Source: Leishmania mexicana MHOM/GT/2001/U1103 | Lineage: Eukaryota; Euglenozoa; Kinetoplastea; Trypanosomatida; Trypanosomatidae | Length of the DNA: 64,000 bases | Assembly: GCF_000234665.1 (NCBI RefSeq) | Contig: NC_018324.1 | Coordinates: forward strand, 119,501-183,500 | Direction: 5' to 3' | In this document: in pieces, positions 30,433 through 41,300 of the stretch | Layout of the letters: each line of letters starts with the position of its first letter | How positions within the stretch are numbered: the stretch's first letter is position 1 | Notes under the pieces: generated by a model | Told to the model about the DNA's origin: nothing | Seen by the model: only the letters and a program-made list of their open reading frames with translations | Database searches by the model: none | Position numbers and translations under genes: made by a program

Positions 30433-31133
30433 TCGAAGTGCGCATCTGCTTTTTCAGTTCGATTACATTGTCCTTTTCGTTGTTGCTCCTTTCCGTCTTT
30501 TTTTTGCTGTCTGTTTGTCAAGCGCTGCTGTTAGGGAAACAGCCGGATGAAGTGACTCACCGCTATCTTCTTACAAACTAAAAGTGACTTCTACAAAAAA
30601 GCGGAAAAGTGCATAGAGTACAGTCACTGTCGATGTTTCTCTACCTACAAAATTCATCTGCATACTTTGGTGTATGTGATTCACATTTTCTGGACGCAAG
30701 CAGAGAAAGAAAACGTGAAGTGGGTCTAACTGTAAGAGCGAGCAAGCGTTTATCTGCGGTACAGCGATAGGGTCTCCTTTTGCGACAAGGTCCTCACACT
30801 CTCGTGTGTGATGTTCTAAGTCTGTAGCGGGCGTGAGAGCTAGACACGGATAGGCACGAGAAAAAGCCCAGTGCCGCGGTTGGATTACTGTGAACCTGCA
30901 GTGATGGTGGTGCACACTATGGGCTTTATTCCCGTTCACAATTTAAGACAGCACTTCTCATCTGCTAATTGCCAAGTTTCCACTTTTATATATGCCTCTT
31001 TTCCCAATTTCCACCCTTTTTTCTGGAAGAGCGAACTACTGATATTCGGCATAGAACAAAAAACACTGTTTACTACTCAATTATTCACGAGGAAAAACAA
31101 CATTATTACGGGGACAAAAAAGACAAAAAAGCA
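30433..31133. other. Intergenic, ubiquilin 5' leader
   Basis: The segment 30433-30560 is T-rich 3' UTR sequence. The ubiquilin acceptor is at its right end. No gene was seen. Confidence 0.6.
30994..31029 (+). promoter_or_regulatory. Probable spliced-leader acceptor for ubiquilin
   Basis: A pyrimidine-rich run from 30994 ends in the AG at 31028-31029. The first ATG downstream is 31134, so an in-frame ATG at 30969 would lie outside the mature mRNA. Confidence 0.65.
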
Positions 31134-32087
31134 ATGGCAGTCACTATTAAACTTGCGAATGGCAATCAACATACAGTTGAGGTGCCAGATTTCAGCATCA
31201 CAGTTGCAGAGTTTAAAAAGCAAATAGCGGAAACGCTAGAAATCCCAGCCAGTGAGCAGCGAATCATTATGCGAGGAAAAGTGTTGAAGGATGATGGTGT
31301 GCTTTCAGCAATTGGCATGGAGGACGGAAACGTTATACACGTCGTGCGGAGCAAGAAGAGTGCAGCTGTGCCCTCAACGACGAATGCTTCAAGCACCCTG
31401 GCTGCCAGCGATCCTACTTCGTCGCCGAATGTACAGCCGTCCACTACCACACCCGCCCAACCTGCACCGGCGCCGGCTGCTGCAAATCCATACGCAGCTC
31501 TGATGAGCAACTTTGGTTTACCGCAAACACAGCAGCCTGTTGCCGGTGCTGCTGGGTTTCCTGCCGCTGGGAACCCTTTTGCAAGCATGGGTACGGGAAT
31601 GGGCATGGGGAGTGCAATGGGGGGAGGTGTCAACCCCACACCACAGCAGGCTATGGAACTGATGCAGAATCCGATGATGCAGCAAATGATGCAACATGCA
31701 CTCAGCAACCCCCAGTTTATGCAGTACATTATGCAAAACTCTCCCCAGCTGGCGGGCCTGCCACAGGACCAACAACAAGCTATTATTGAAATGATGCGAA
31801 ATCCTTACATGATGCAGCAGGCAATGGCAATGATGGGAAGCTTAGGAGGTGCTGGCGGTGTGCCACCGGCAACTTCGCAGGCTGCTTCGACTCCAGCCCT
31901 AGGAGCTGGTTTCAACCCTGCAATGTTTGCACCTCCTGTTCCAGAAGGTAATCCACGGGAGGTTTATCGCGAGCAACTGCAGCTGCTGCGAGATATGGGT
32001 TTTCCCAATGAGGAAGCGAACATTGCTGCTCTTCAGCAGGCTCAGGGCAATGTTCAGTTCGCATTGGAGCGGCTTCTTGGTGCATGA
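31134..32087 (+). CDS. Ubiquilin / DSK2-type UBL-UBA shuttle protein
   Basis: A 317-residue protein starting at the first ATG after a clear acceptor. Domains: an N-terminal ubiquitin-like domain at residues 1-72 (M-A-V-T-I-K-L, then R-I-I-M-R-G-K-V-L-K-D-D), a Ser/Thr/Pro/Ala-rich linker, an STI1-type Met/Gln/Asn/Pro-rich region at about 168-230 (A-M-E-L-M-Q-N-P-M-M-Q-Q-M-M and repeats of N-P-x-x-M), and a C-terminal UBA domain at about 276-316 (L-R-D-M-G-F-x-x-E-E-A-N-I-A-A-L, then G-N-V-Q-F-A-L-E-R-L-L). This is the architecture of ubiquilin/DSK2, which carries polyubiquitinated clients to the proteasome; the UBL binds proteasome receptors and the UBA binds ubiquitin chains. It is shorter than animal ubiquilins and has one main STI1 block. 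Function is inferred from the family. Confidence 0.93.
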   Translation: MAVTIKLANGNQHTVEVPDFSITVAEFKKQIAETLEIPASEQRIIMRGKVLKDDGVLSAIGMEDGNVIHVVRSKKSAAVPSTTNASSTLAASDPTSSPNVQPSTTTPAQPAPAPAAANPYAALMSNFGLPQTQQPVAGAAGFPAAGNPFASMGTGMGMGSAMGGGVNPTPQQAMELMQNPMMQQMMQHALSNPQFMQYIMQNSPQLAGLPQDQQQAIIEMMRNPYMMQQAMAMMGSLGGAGGVPPATSQAASTPALGAGFNPAMFAPPVPEGNPREVYREQLQLLRDMGFPNEEANIAALQQAQGNVQFALERLLGA

Positions 32088-32841
32088 TATAGTGTGCTTT
32101 GCTTCGACTTACTTCTTCCCCCTATTCTTACTCGTGCTTTCGATCTTCAGAACTGATCGTGGGAAGGGGAAGCCCTTGTGCTTTACGAGGTAAGAGTACG
32201 TTTCTTGGTGCTGGTGGGCCGATTTTAGTGAGTTTACAGTACTGAGGATACTCTATGAACCCAAACACTAGTCAAAAAGACGGTGGCTGTAACTGGCAGC
32301 AGCGATTTGGCAGGGGTGCTGCTCGTGCGAGTGACAGTAAAGCAAAGGTAGAGGATGCCGTTTTGCTGGATTTAAACGCCAAGCACAAGAAGCGAGCAAG
32401 TGCATGCTATCAGATACTTCTAAATGAAAGTCAGCTACTCTCCTCTTTTTTTGGCATCATCTTTTTTTCTCCTCTGTTCCTCATCTTGTTTCCTTCCGAT
32501 CAGAAGTGATAACGCTTCATAGTGAAGGCGTGCATTTGCCAAGTGTGAAACTTTTTTTTCGACTCACGATCTAGAACTTGTCGGAAAAAAAAAGTAGCAT
32601 TTAAAAAAGCATACACACACTTACACAAATATCTTTTTCTTTTCCCCTTTAGCGTCTCTGCTGTTGCACGTTTCTGGCCCTTTCTCCGTGCTACAACACA
32701 CACACACACAGATGCCAAAGCACTAGCTTCTGGTGCCTGATTTTTTGTTGTTTGTAAGGAGAGGAGACGAAGGAATTCCTTTCTTTTTTGAAGGTTTCGG
32801 AGCTTTTGCTTTGAACAAAGTTTCTCCCTGCAACATTTCAA
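32088..32841. other. Intergenic, CRK3 5' leader
   Basis: T-rich tracts at 32440-32490 and 32780-32790 precede candidate acceptors; the AG at 32792-32793 is the most plausible for CRK3. An 84-codon ORF at 32255-32509 ends in a Phe/Leu-rich tail made by the T-rich tract and is not called. Confidence 0.6.
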
Positions 32842-33777
32842 ATGTCTTCGTTTGGCCGTGTGACCGCCCGCAGCGGCGACGCTGGGACCCGTGACAGTCT
32901 TGACCGGTACAATCGCTTGGATGTTTTGGGAGAGGGAACGTACGGCGTTGTGTATCGTGCGGTCGACAAAATCACTGGACAGTACGTTGCTCTCAAGAAA
33001 GTGCGACTCGATCGCACTGAGGAGGGTATTCCGCAGACTGCGCTGCGCGAGGTGTCAATTCTGCAAGAGTTCGACCACCCCAACATTGTGAACTTGCTTG
33101 ATGTCATTTGCTCGGACGGGAAGCTCTACCTTGTCTTCGAGTATGTGGAGGCGGACCTGAAAAAGGCGATTGAAAAGCAAGAGGGCGGCTACTCTGGAAT
33201 GGATCTGAAGCGGCTTATTTATCAGCTTTTAGACGGCCTTTACTTTTGCCACCGCCATCGCATCATCCACCGTGATCTGAAGCCAGCCAACATCCTCCTG
33301 ACATCAGGGAACGTCCTTAAATTGGCTGATTTCGGTCTCGCCCGTGCGTTTCAAGTGCCCATGCACACCTACACGCACGAGGTGGTTACGCTGTGGTACC
33401 GTGCCCCTGAGATCCTCCTCGGTGAGAAGCACTACACTCCTGCTGTGGATATGTGGAGTGTCGGCTGCATTTTCGCCGAGCTAGCACGCCGAAAGGTTCT
33501 TTTCCGCGGCGATAGCGAAATCGGGCAGTTGTTTGAGATTTTTCAAGTGTTGGGGACTCCGACGGACACCGAGGGGTCCTGGCCTGGTGTGTCGCGGCTT
33601 CCTGATTACCGCGACGTATTTCCCAAGTGGACCGCAAAGCGGCTGGGGCAGGTACTACCAGAACTTCATCCAGACGCTATTGATCTTCTCTCCAAGATGC
33701 TCAAGTACGATCCACGGGAGCGCATATCAGCCAAGGAGGCCCTACAGCACCCGTGGTTCAGCGACCTTCGTTGGTAG
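32842..33777 (+). CDS. CRK3: Cdc2-related kinase CRK3
   Basis: A 311-residue cyclin-dependent kinase that matches my memory of Leishmania CRK3. A short N-terminal extension (about 20 residues) precedes the catalytic domain. Motifs: Gly loop G30-E-G-T-Y-G35 with the Thr/Tyr pair targeted by Wee1-type inhibition, ATP-binding K52 (A-L-K-K-V), cyclin-binding helix P-Q-T-A-L-R-E at 64-70 in place of PSTAIRE, H-R-D-L-K-P-A-N, D-F-G, and an activation segment with T-H-E-V-V-T-L-W-Y-R-A-P-E containing the activating Thr. CRK3 pairs with mitotic and other cyclins and is essential for G2/M in trypanosomatids (known for the family). All catalytic residues are intact; it is expected to be active. It lies 754 bp after ubiquilin in the same polycistron. 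Confidence 0.96.
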   Translation: MSSFGRVTARSGDAGTRDSLDRYNRLDVLGEGTYGVVYRAVDKITGQYVALKKVRLDRTEEGIPQTALREVSILQEFDHPNIVNLLDVICSDGKLYLVFEYVEADLKKAIEKQEGGYSGMDLKRLIYQLLDGLYFCHRHRIIHRDLKPANILLTSGNVLKLADFGLARAFQVPMHTYTHEVVTLWYRAPEILLGEKHYTPAVDMWSVGCIFAELARRKVLFRGDSEIGQLFEIFQVLGTPTDTEGSWPGVSRLPDYRDVFPKWTAKRLGQVLPELHPDAIDLLSKMLKYDPRERISAKEALQHPWFSDLRW

Positions 33778-34527
33778 AGTGGAAAAGGCATGACTGAATA
33801 CAGCCTTCTGACGCGTTGAACGATGGAGGATTTGTTTTTCTGAGGGTGCTTTGTTAAGGAAGCTTCTCCTTGCCTTTGTTGACTCTTACTTAGACTTGAT
33901 GTTTTCAGTTTTTCCTGTTCTGATTCTCCACGCTTTAGATCTTTCTCCTACACATGCATACATACACTTTTTCCCTCGCTCTTCCACAGCGACATTGCCA
34001 TCGTGCCCCCTGTCTTTTCCACTATCTGGGTTTGTTTCAGTTGCGAAACAGATTTGGACATGCCTTTTTTTCCTTTCTAGCTCAGATCTTCGTCCCTTAC
34101 TTGTACTATGAACCTCCGCAAAAAGATGCCTAGTATGCAGCAACTTTACATACAGATCGGGTTTCTCGTAGAACATGTGACCTCTTTCGCTGCTTTTTTT
34201 GCCTTCGAGTACAGACGCCAGCTTCTTTCTCATAAAGGCATGGGCTGACTCTGGGTGTGCGTGCTGGGGAGGAAATGGGAGCTTACACACAGACTTTGAC
34301 AGCTGCCGTCGTCTCTATGATAGACGAAGGCAGCACTAGAAAAGAATGCAATCCGACGACGCGCTACTTGGACTTCCACTTTCAATGCTTTGCAAATAGA
34401 TATCTTTGCTTATTATTCCCCTTTTCTCTCGCACCTGTCGTTTCGCCACAGCTGTGTCGAAACTCTTGGTTTTACACGCACATTTTTGCTGCTGCCCTTG
34501 CGTTTTCTGCTGGCCATTAGTTCCAAT
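33778..34527. other. Intergenic, T-rich, no gene seen
   Basis: The stretch contains CRK3 3' UTR and several pyrimidine-rich blocks (33960-34080, 34410-34450). Acceptors for the next gene are likely AG at 34450-34451 or 34519-34520; neither leader contains an ATG before 34528. Confidence 0.6.
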
Positions 34528-35274
34528 ATGGCGGCGGCCAGCTATGATCGCGACGCTGCTGTGAAGGTGGCAGAAGAAAACTACAGTCTCCGGAAGAGGC
34601 TTGCACGGGTGGAGTGGGAGGAGGAGAAGCAGAGGCGGGCGGCGGAGTATGAGTCTCGCTTTGAGGGGGCTGTGGACACAAGCGCCAACGATAGGATGCG
34701 GAGCCGGAACAGCGCGCTCCAGGATGAAATTGCAGGACTGGAGAGCCAGCTGAAGGAGCTGCAGATGATCAATGTCACCGACCTGCAGCACGAGTACACT
34801 CGTCTAGACAACCGCCGTGCATATCTCCTGAACGAAATTGCCGGCCTCCGACGCATTCTTGCCAATCAGAGCAAAGAGGTGAAGCGTGCCACCCGGAGCG
34901 TCAACAGTCAACACGAACTCCGCCGCCACAACAACGAGCAGCATGCTTCACTAATCGAGGATATCCAAATGTTCAGAAAGAAGAGGGAGTCACTAGCCGA
35001 AGAAACCCAACACCTGATCGCAAAGGAGCGCCAGCTAATGTCAGAACTGGAGACGCTTCCCACGCCAGGGGAAGATCAGGAGGTCGTGGCTAGCCGCCTA
35101 AGGGAGGATAACGAGAACAAGGACCACACGATTGCGCAACTGGAGGCGACCCTAAAAGAGAAGCAGCTGAAGGCAGGCGCCAAACTCGCTGAGGCGAACT
35201 CTGCCCTTGACATTCAGCACCTGCGAGAGGAATACGTCCGGCTGAACGACCAGCTGAAGCACAGCAAGCAGTAA
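34528..35274 (+). CDS. Coiled-coil protein, function unknown
   Basis: A 248-residue protein from the ATG at 34528, the first after two candidate acceptors. The in-frame sequence before it (from 34390) is Phe/Leu/Ser-rich and corresponds to the pyrimidine tract. Nearly the whole chain is charged and heptad-like, with several coiled-coil segments: residues about 15-55 (E-E-N-Y-S-L-R-K-R-L), 65-115 (S-A-L-Q-D-E-I-A-G-L), and 120-240 with repeated E-x-x-x-L patterns. There is no transmembrane segment or enzymatic motif. A structural or adaptor role (cytoskeleton, flagellum or trafficking) is possible but not shown. Coding status is well supported by length, start context and composition. Confidence 0.8.
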   Translation: MAAASYDRDAAVKVAEENYSLRKRLARVEWEEEKQRRAAEYESRFEGAVDTSANDRMRSRNSALQDEIAGLESQLKELQMINVTDLQHEYTRLDNRRAYLLNEIAGLRRILANQSKEVKRATRSVNSQHELRRHNNEQHASLIEDIQMFRKKRESLAEETQHLIAKERQLMSELETLPTPGEDQEVVASRLREDNENKDHTIAQLEATLKEKQLKAGAKLAEANSALDIQHLREEYVRLNDQLKHSKQ

Positions 35275-36143
35275 TGCTCGGTACGCCGATGGGTGGCGGA
35301 GCTGACCAACCTTCGCACACCAAATCGGACTGCAGTTTCTCGTTCTGCCATGGTGATTTTTTTTTTCGTCTTTTTTTGTGTCACGCGCGGGTGGCGGTAC
35401 AAGACGTACTTCGCGCGCTGTGTCTCTGCCGACTGCTTTGTAGAGGTTGTTGTTCTCGACGCCCCTCTCTTTTGACGTGCGGGGCTGGCACGAGTGTGTG
35501 TTGCTGCAGAGTATGTACTATACCTCTTGACCCTCCTTTTTTATTTTCTCGTTCTTGATTGCGAAGCTTCTGGTGACGAGCCCTGCACTCGTCGTGTGTT
35601 TCGTGACACGGATGCTCCGTGAGTGACATGTACATGTAGTTTAGGACGGCATTGCTCAGGGTGCAGCAACAAAACAAAGACAAATATAAAACAAGGATGG
35701 CTTTGCCACAGCGACAGACGGTCGAAGTGTGTAGGAAGCACAACTCTGCGGAGATAATGGGCTCCGTTGGAGGTACGAAAACAAACAAAACATCTAACGC
35801 TATCCTGTGCGCACCGAGAAAAGACTGTGCTTCCTCTCAGAAAAACATGTAAACGACACTGAGATGAAGCAGTACAAGGCACGACGACACCCGGCAACTT
35901 TCATGTTATTCCATTTATTCGATGAAATCCTCCCGCGATGGCTGACTTTTTCGCTTTGATGTGCATCTGTTTCGTGGTTGCTCTCCCGCTTCGGGTGGTG
36001 TCGTCCGCACTCCGTTATCGGGACTTCATATGCAGCGTACTTACATACTTTTTTCTCACCTGCGGTTCTTCTCCGCGTCCTTTCGCAGGAGAGCGCGCAA
36101 GGGCTTTTTGTTCTCTAATTCTGCACCTTACCGTGGCAGGACA
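35275..36143. other. Intergenic before mitochondrial EF-G
   Basis: T-rich sequence at 35355-35380 and 35535-35560 fits 3' UTR and processing signals; 35690-35900 is mixed. No gene was seen. Confidence 0.6.
36048..36088 (+). promoter_or_regulatory. Probable spliced-leader acceptor for mitochondrial EF-G
   Basis: A long pyrimidine tract ends in C-G-C-A-G with AG at 36087-36088. The first ATG afterwards is 36144, deciding the start over the in-frame upstream ATG. Confidence 0.7.
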
Positions 36144-38384
36144 ATGCGCAGAAGCGGCCTGGCCTACATGCTGCGCCGCAGCGTCCCGCTCCTCGCAACG
36201 CCCGCTTTCCTAGAGAATGTGAAGCGCATGCGCAACATTGGTATCAGCGCCCACATTGATAGCGGCAAAACGACCCTGAGTGAGCGCGTTCTCTTCTACT
36301 CCGGCCGCATCGGAAAGATCCACGAGGTGAAGGGCGGCACCGAGGTCGGCGCCACAATGGACTCCATGGAGCTTGAGAAAGAGCGTGGCATCACTATTCG
36401 CTCCGCCGCGACGCAGTGCCGCTGGAAGAATAGCACCATCAATATAATCGACACACCTGGCCACGTCGACTTCACCATCGAAGTGGAGCGCGCCCTTCGC
36501 GTGCTTGACGGTGCTATCTTGCTCATGTGCGCCGTTGGCGGTGTGCAGAGCCAGACGCTGACGGTGGATCGCCAGATGAAGCGGTACGGGGTACCGCGCA
36601 TCTGCTTCATAAACAAGCTCGATCGCGACAACGCGAACCCACAGCGGGCAGTAAAGCAAGCGCAGGAGCGTCTGGGCATCAACGCCGTCTTCATCCAGCT
36701 GAACATGGGTACTGCACAGGATTTCGAAGGCGTCGTCGACCTCATCGAGGAGAAGGCGGTCTACTTTGATGGCCCTTTTGGTGAGACCATCCGCTACGAA
36801 CCGGTGCCGAGCTACATCAAGGAGGACGTGGTTGCCGCCCGCAAGGAGCTCGTGAGCCGCCTAGCAGAGTGCGATGAGGAGATGGAGCTCATCTTTCTTA
36901 ATGACCAAGAGCCCACAGTCGAGCAGATCCATGCTGCCATTCGCCGCGCTACCATCGCCAACAAGTTTGTGCCGGTGATGGTCGGCTCGGCGTACCGGAA
37001 CAAGGGCGTGCAGCTGCTCCTGGACGCGGTGGAGCGCTACCTGCCGTCGCCAGTGGAGCGCCACAACTCCGGCTATCAGGTGAAGCGTGTGAAGGACGAG
37101 GACGGCAACGTGTCGAACGTGAAGGAAGGCGAGGTGGCGTTGATGACGGATGACGAGAAGCCGCTGGTGGCCCTTGTTTTCAAGATCGAGGAAACAAAGA
37201 AGTCGGGGCTGTCCAACTACGTGCGGGTGTACCAGGGGAAGATGCGCAAAGAACACCTGATGAATATCCGCACCGGCAAGAACTTCTTGCCGCCGAGGCT
37301 TGTGCGCATGCACGCGGACAGCGCCGAGGTTGTGGACGAGGTGCGCGCTGGCGACATTTGCGCCATTCAGGGTGAGGTGGATGCGTCCTCGGGGGATACC
37401 CTCATGAAGTCCGGACCGCAGTCTGGCTCGCAGCTCTTCTCGTGCGAGGACATGTACGTCCCGCCGCGCGTCATCTCTGCCTCACTCAAGACGAAGGATG
37501 ACAAGCAGCAGTCCAGAGTGCGGGAGCGTATGCTCGCCTTCATGCGAGAAGACCCCACCTTTGTGTACTATCGCAACTCGGAGACGAACGAGGACATCGT
37601 GGAGGGCATGGGTGAGCTGCACCTCGATATTTACGTGGAGCGGCTGAAGCGGGAGTACGGACTGCACGTGGAGCTCGGCAAGCCAACGGTCAACTACCGC
37701 GAGATTATCACGGAGCGGCAGGAGTTCGACTTTGTCTTCAAGCGGCAAAGCGGCGGTGCGGGCCAGTGGGCGCATCTAAAGGGCTTTGTCGAGCCGCTGC
37801 CGATCGATATGTCGGTCGAGAAGGGAGTCAAGAACAAAGCGACGACGCGCTGCTCGAACGGTGACATCCGTGAGTCGCTGCAGAAGACGGTGGTGAAGCA
37901 CCTGGAGCGCAAAATTTTTGTAAAGGGCGAACTGATGCACGCACCTGTCTGGGGCGTGCACTTTCACTTGAATGGTGGCGCCATGCACGAGGTGGACTCG
38001 AACGATCAGGCCTTCAAGAACGCGACCCAGGAACTGTGGGAAACCATGCTACCGAAGCTAAAGCCGACGCTTGTGGAGCCGTTCATGGATGTGGAGATGA
38101 CAGTCCCTGCGGCGAACATGACTGATGTGGCGACCGAGTTCTCGAAGCGAGAGGGCGTGGTGACTGAAACCGCCGTAGATGGCCCTGATGCCGTTATCCG
38201 CGGGGAGACGGCTCTGGACACCATGTTCGGCTTTATCTCCGACCTGCGACGACTCACGAAGGGCCAGGGCGACTTCAGCATGCAGTTTAAGGAATATCGG
38301 CCGATGCAGCAGTACAAGGCCCAAATGCGAATGGATGAGCGCAACAGCGATATCGGGCGCAAGCTGTTCAAGCTTTCAGACTAG
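36144..38384 (+). CDS. Mitochondrial translation elongation factor G (EF-G1 type)
   Basis: A 746-residue protein from the ATG at 36144. The N-terminus M-R-R-S-G-L-A-Y-M-L-R-R-S is a mitochondrial presequence. GTPase motifs: G1 A-H-I-D-S-G-K-T-T (about 32-40), switch I with R-G-I-T-I-R-S-A-A, G3 D-T-P-G-H-V-D-F, and G4 N-K-L-D-R. Domain II and domains III-V follow, with E-G-M-G-E-L-H-L-D-I, G-G-A-G-Q-W-A and the C-terminal F-S-M-Q-F-K-E-Y-R-P-M. The A-H-I-D-S-G-K motif and length match mitochondrial EF-G1 (GFM1), which translocates the mitochondrial ribosome, rather than the recycling factor EF-G2, although that split is by motif only. Codon usage is strongly GC-rich (41 of 60 bases G+C at 37021-37080). 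Confidence 0.94.
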   Translation: MRRSGLAYMLRRSVPLLATPAFLENVKRMRNIGISAHIDSGKTTLSERVLFYSGRIGKIHEVKGGTEVGATMDSMELEKERGITIRSAATQCRWKNSTINIIDTPGHVDFTIEVERALRVLDGAILLMCAVGGVQSQTLTVDRQMKRYGVPRICFINKLDRDNANPQRAVKQAQERLGINAVFIQLNMGTAQDFEGVVDLIEEKAVYFDGPFGETIRYEPVPSYIKEDVVAARKELVSRLAECDEEMELIFLNDQEPTVEQIHAAIRRATIANKFVPVMVGSAYRNKGVQLLLDAVERYLPSPVERHNSGYQVKRVKDEDGNVSNVKEGEVALMTDDEKPLVALVFKIEETKKSGLSNYVRVYQGKMRKEHLMNIRTGKNFLPPRLVRMHADSAEVVDEVRAGDICAIQGEVDASSGDTLMKSGPQSGSQLFSCEDMYVPPRVISASLKTKDDKQQSRVRERMLAFMREDPTFVYYRNSETNEDIVEGMGELHLDIYVERLKREYGLHVELGKPTVNYREIITERQEFDFVFKRQSGGAGQWAHLKGFVEPLPIDMSVEKGVKNKATTRCSNGDIRESLQKTVVKHLERKIFVKGELMHAPVWGVHFHLNGGAMHEVDSNDQAFKNATQELWETMLPKLKPTLVEPFMDVEMTVPAANMTDVATEFSKREGVVTETAVDGPDAVIRGETALDTMFGFISDLRRLTKGQGDFSMQFKEYRPMQQYKAQMRMDERNSDIGRKLFKLSD

Positions 38385-41300
38385 GGTGCTCCCTCCACCC
38401 CATTCCCACTGGGAGGCTCACCGGGGGCACATTCAAAGATACGGCTTTTTCGTACCTCCTTCTCGTTTCTTGTGGAATAGCGCACAGACACGCTCTTTGA
38501 TTCACTGGCGTTACCTTTGTTTCCGTTTTTGTGCTGCCGATGGCTTGTGTTGTGTCTATTTTGCCGTTGTGTTCGTGCACACGCCTAGATAGTGGTGCAC
38601 GCACACCTCTTCACAGTAGCCTCTCTCTCGTTGGTTCCCTTGAGAACGAAAACAAAACGAAGAAGCGTGTTAGTGTCGTAGGGGAACGCATGGTGGACGG
38701 AAGAGCGAAGCGCTCTGCTTGCGCACGTCCGTATGTGTACGTGTGCTTGTTCGGTAGCTAGGGGTGACGCTAGCTGACAGCTGTGTGCGCATCTACGACA
38801 TGTTTTCACCACGCAGATATGTTGGTGTTTTACAGATTTTTTTTTGTTTTCTCCTTTGTGTGTCTCCAGTGACCCGAACTTAACTAACGAAGACGGAAAA
38901 GAAAGACACCGAACAAAAACCGGTACGACAAGCCTTGATGCTTGATGGGAGCCACAAAACAGAACGAAAGGAGAAGAGCAGACAAACAAAATAGAATTGA
39001 ACGCCGTGGCACACGCACGCTGACAGAGGCACGTGGCTGCATACGTTCACATAGCATTCTGAGGCAGCGGCCTCGACTGTCGGCAAGAGTGTGGATTTAG
39101 ATGGCGAAACACCTTCGTATGGAAGACGGCGCATGGCCCCACGAAGTAAGTGAGCGAGCCAGTCGACAGTATAAAGCGGCCTATGCTGAGGATGGGACCG
39201 AGTGTTGACGTGGGGACCCCTCCACGAGCACCCATCACGTTTTCCCTACTGGCCTGCACGTCGAGCAATCCTTCCACACCGCCAATCACCCATACAAGCC
39301 CAAACACACATGCAGGACTACGCCAGGATTGCTGGGCTTCTCTCATGACCTTCTTCTTGCTTTATATGCCTCGCTGTTTTCTCTTTTGTTCCTTTGGTCT
39401 CTTCACCTGCTGATACACATTTGAACGCGTACGTGTGACGGCTGTGACGGCACACACACACAAACACACACACACACACACAAATGATTGCGGCCCTTGC
39501 GTCAACGTTTTGAGCCGCGAATAATGTATAGTTGCCCTAAGGGTGGCCGTGCAGACTTTTTTTTTGTGTGGCGCGCCCCCTTCCCCACCGCTACCGCCAC
39601 CGCCACCGCCACCGCGCCCCGCTTTTCCAAGGAGAAACTGCCCCCCTCCCCCTCTTCTCCTCCAAGACAACAACTCCAACAAAAAAGTCGGAAAGCGGAA
39701 AGAGAAGACTGTCAATACACCCACGAAGGGATATACAGGGAGGGAGAGGGACGGCAAGCGTATCTGCTTACCTTGCTGTGTGTGCCGGCCTGAAGCGGGC
39801 GGACGGAGAGATTCAGGATTTCAATGAGACAAAACAGCAAAAAAATAAGACACAGTTCACTTTCAGCTGCACACCGCCTGCTCCTTCTGCGCTGCGTTGA
39901 TCTGTGAACACCGCCATCATTTTTTTGTTTTCGGCACATTTTCCCCCTCGTTCCTTCTTTTTGTCTTCGCTCTTCACCTGCTCTCAGCATATAGGGACCG
40001 CGCGTTTTCGTGATTTCCTCGCACGAACGACAAACCAAATATATATATGTATATATATAAACTTGCCAGGCTCCGTCTTTCAGCGTCTCCTTCGATCTCC
40101 ACCGTTTACTGTGTTGAGGTTGCTTTCGACCTGGCCGCTCTTTTTCCTTCCTCCGTATCTCGCAGTGGTGGCGCCCTCTTTTGATCGCTTTTGTTTTGTG
40201 ACCCCTCCTCCTCCTCTTCCTCCTCACTGCCCCCGTCCGTGTGTACTTTCTTTGTTGTTGGGTTTCAGTCGTCTCTCCCCCCTCCCTCCTCCTGCTCCTT
40301 TCCGCTCTCGCTGTTTTTCTTTTTTTCTGAGGTCATCCCTTTGATTCACGCTGCCGCGAACGACAGAGGCTCCTCAGGAAGTGCTCGAAGAGACGAACGC
40401 TTTAGGCCGCAGCTGCAGAAGGTACATACGTGTTTGGGTGTTTTTTATTTTCATTTTTTTTTTGGTTGCTTTCTCTCTTTCATTCACCTTCACGTGTCTG
40501 ACGCTCTCTCTCGCCCGCGTGTGCGTTTTCTTTTCCTTCTCACTCTTTCTGCTTTCCTGTTGCTGTATTCTGTCACTGTCACGATTGTTCATCGCGAGGT
40601 CGAAACCCACCGTCGACAAGTTGTCTCACTTCTTCTGTTTCTCCCGCCCACGGAAAAGCAGCGAAGCTAAACAACGAAGCATAGCTCCGTTCACGTCTCT
40701 ATATAGACATTTATGCTTCCCTTTGTGCGGTTGGTTTCTTCGGTGCTCTCTCCTTTTCTGTGTTGTTGTGGGGTTTGTGCGGGTGTTCTTCTCTGGTACA
40801 TGCCTCTCCACCGTGTGCGTACGCGTTTTGTGCTGTTGCGTCGCCTACACGTGTTCCTCCTGCTCTTTTTTTTTCGCTCTCCTTGCCTTTCGTTTTGTTC
40901 CCTGTTGATATTATACCCCCTGAAGGAATATATATGTAAACGAGGAGAGGCATACCCGCGCACCCAAAGAGCGAGAGGCAGCACTTCCAAAGTCAATCCT
41001 AATCCACCATCTTCCGTCACAACGAAAAGGAAAAAAAAAGAAAACAAGAAAGAGAGGTCCTCCTCGTCTTCCTAGCTCCGTCGTCTACCTTTTCTTCCTC
41101 TTGTTGCAGCTACATATACAGCAAATACCCCCACACAAACACGTACACAGACATACACACACAGGCCAGCGATACGTCTTGTTCGTGTTTCCTGAGAGTC
41201 TTTTTGTTTGTGCGTTATCATTTGTGAAATTCTTTTTCTCCCCCGTTTTTCTTCGTTTCTCCCTCGCGGTTGCGCCTCCCTCTGTGTGCGTGTCTATCAC

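Noticed and set aside
32255..32509. 84-codon plus-strand ORF between ubiquilin and CRK3
   Set aside because: The C-terminal third is a translated T-rich tract and no domain is visible.
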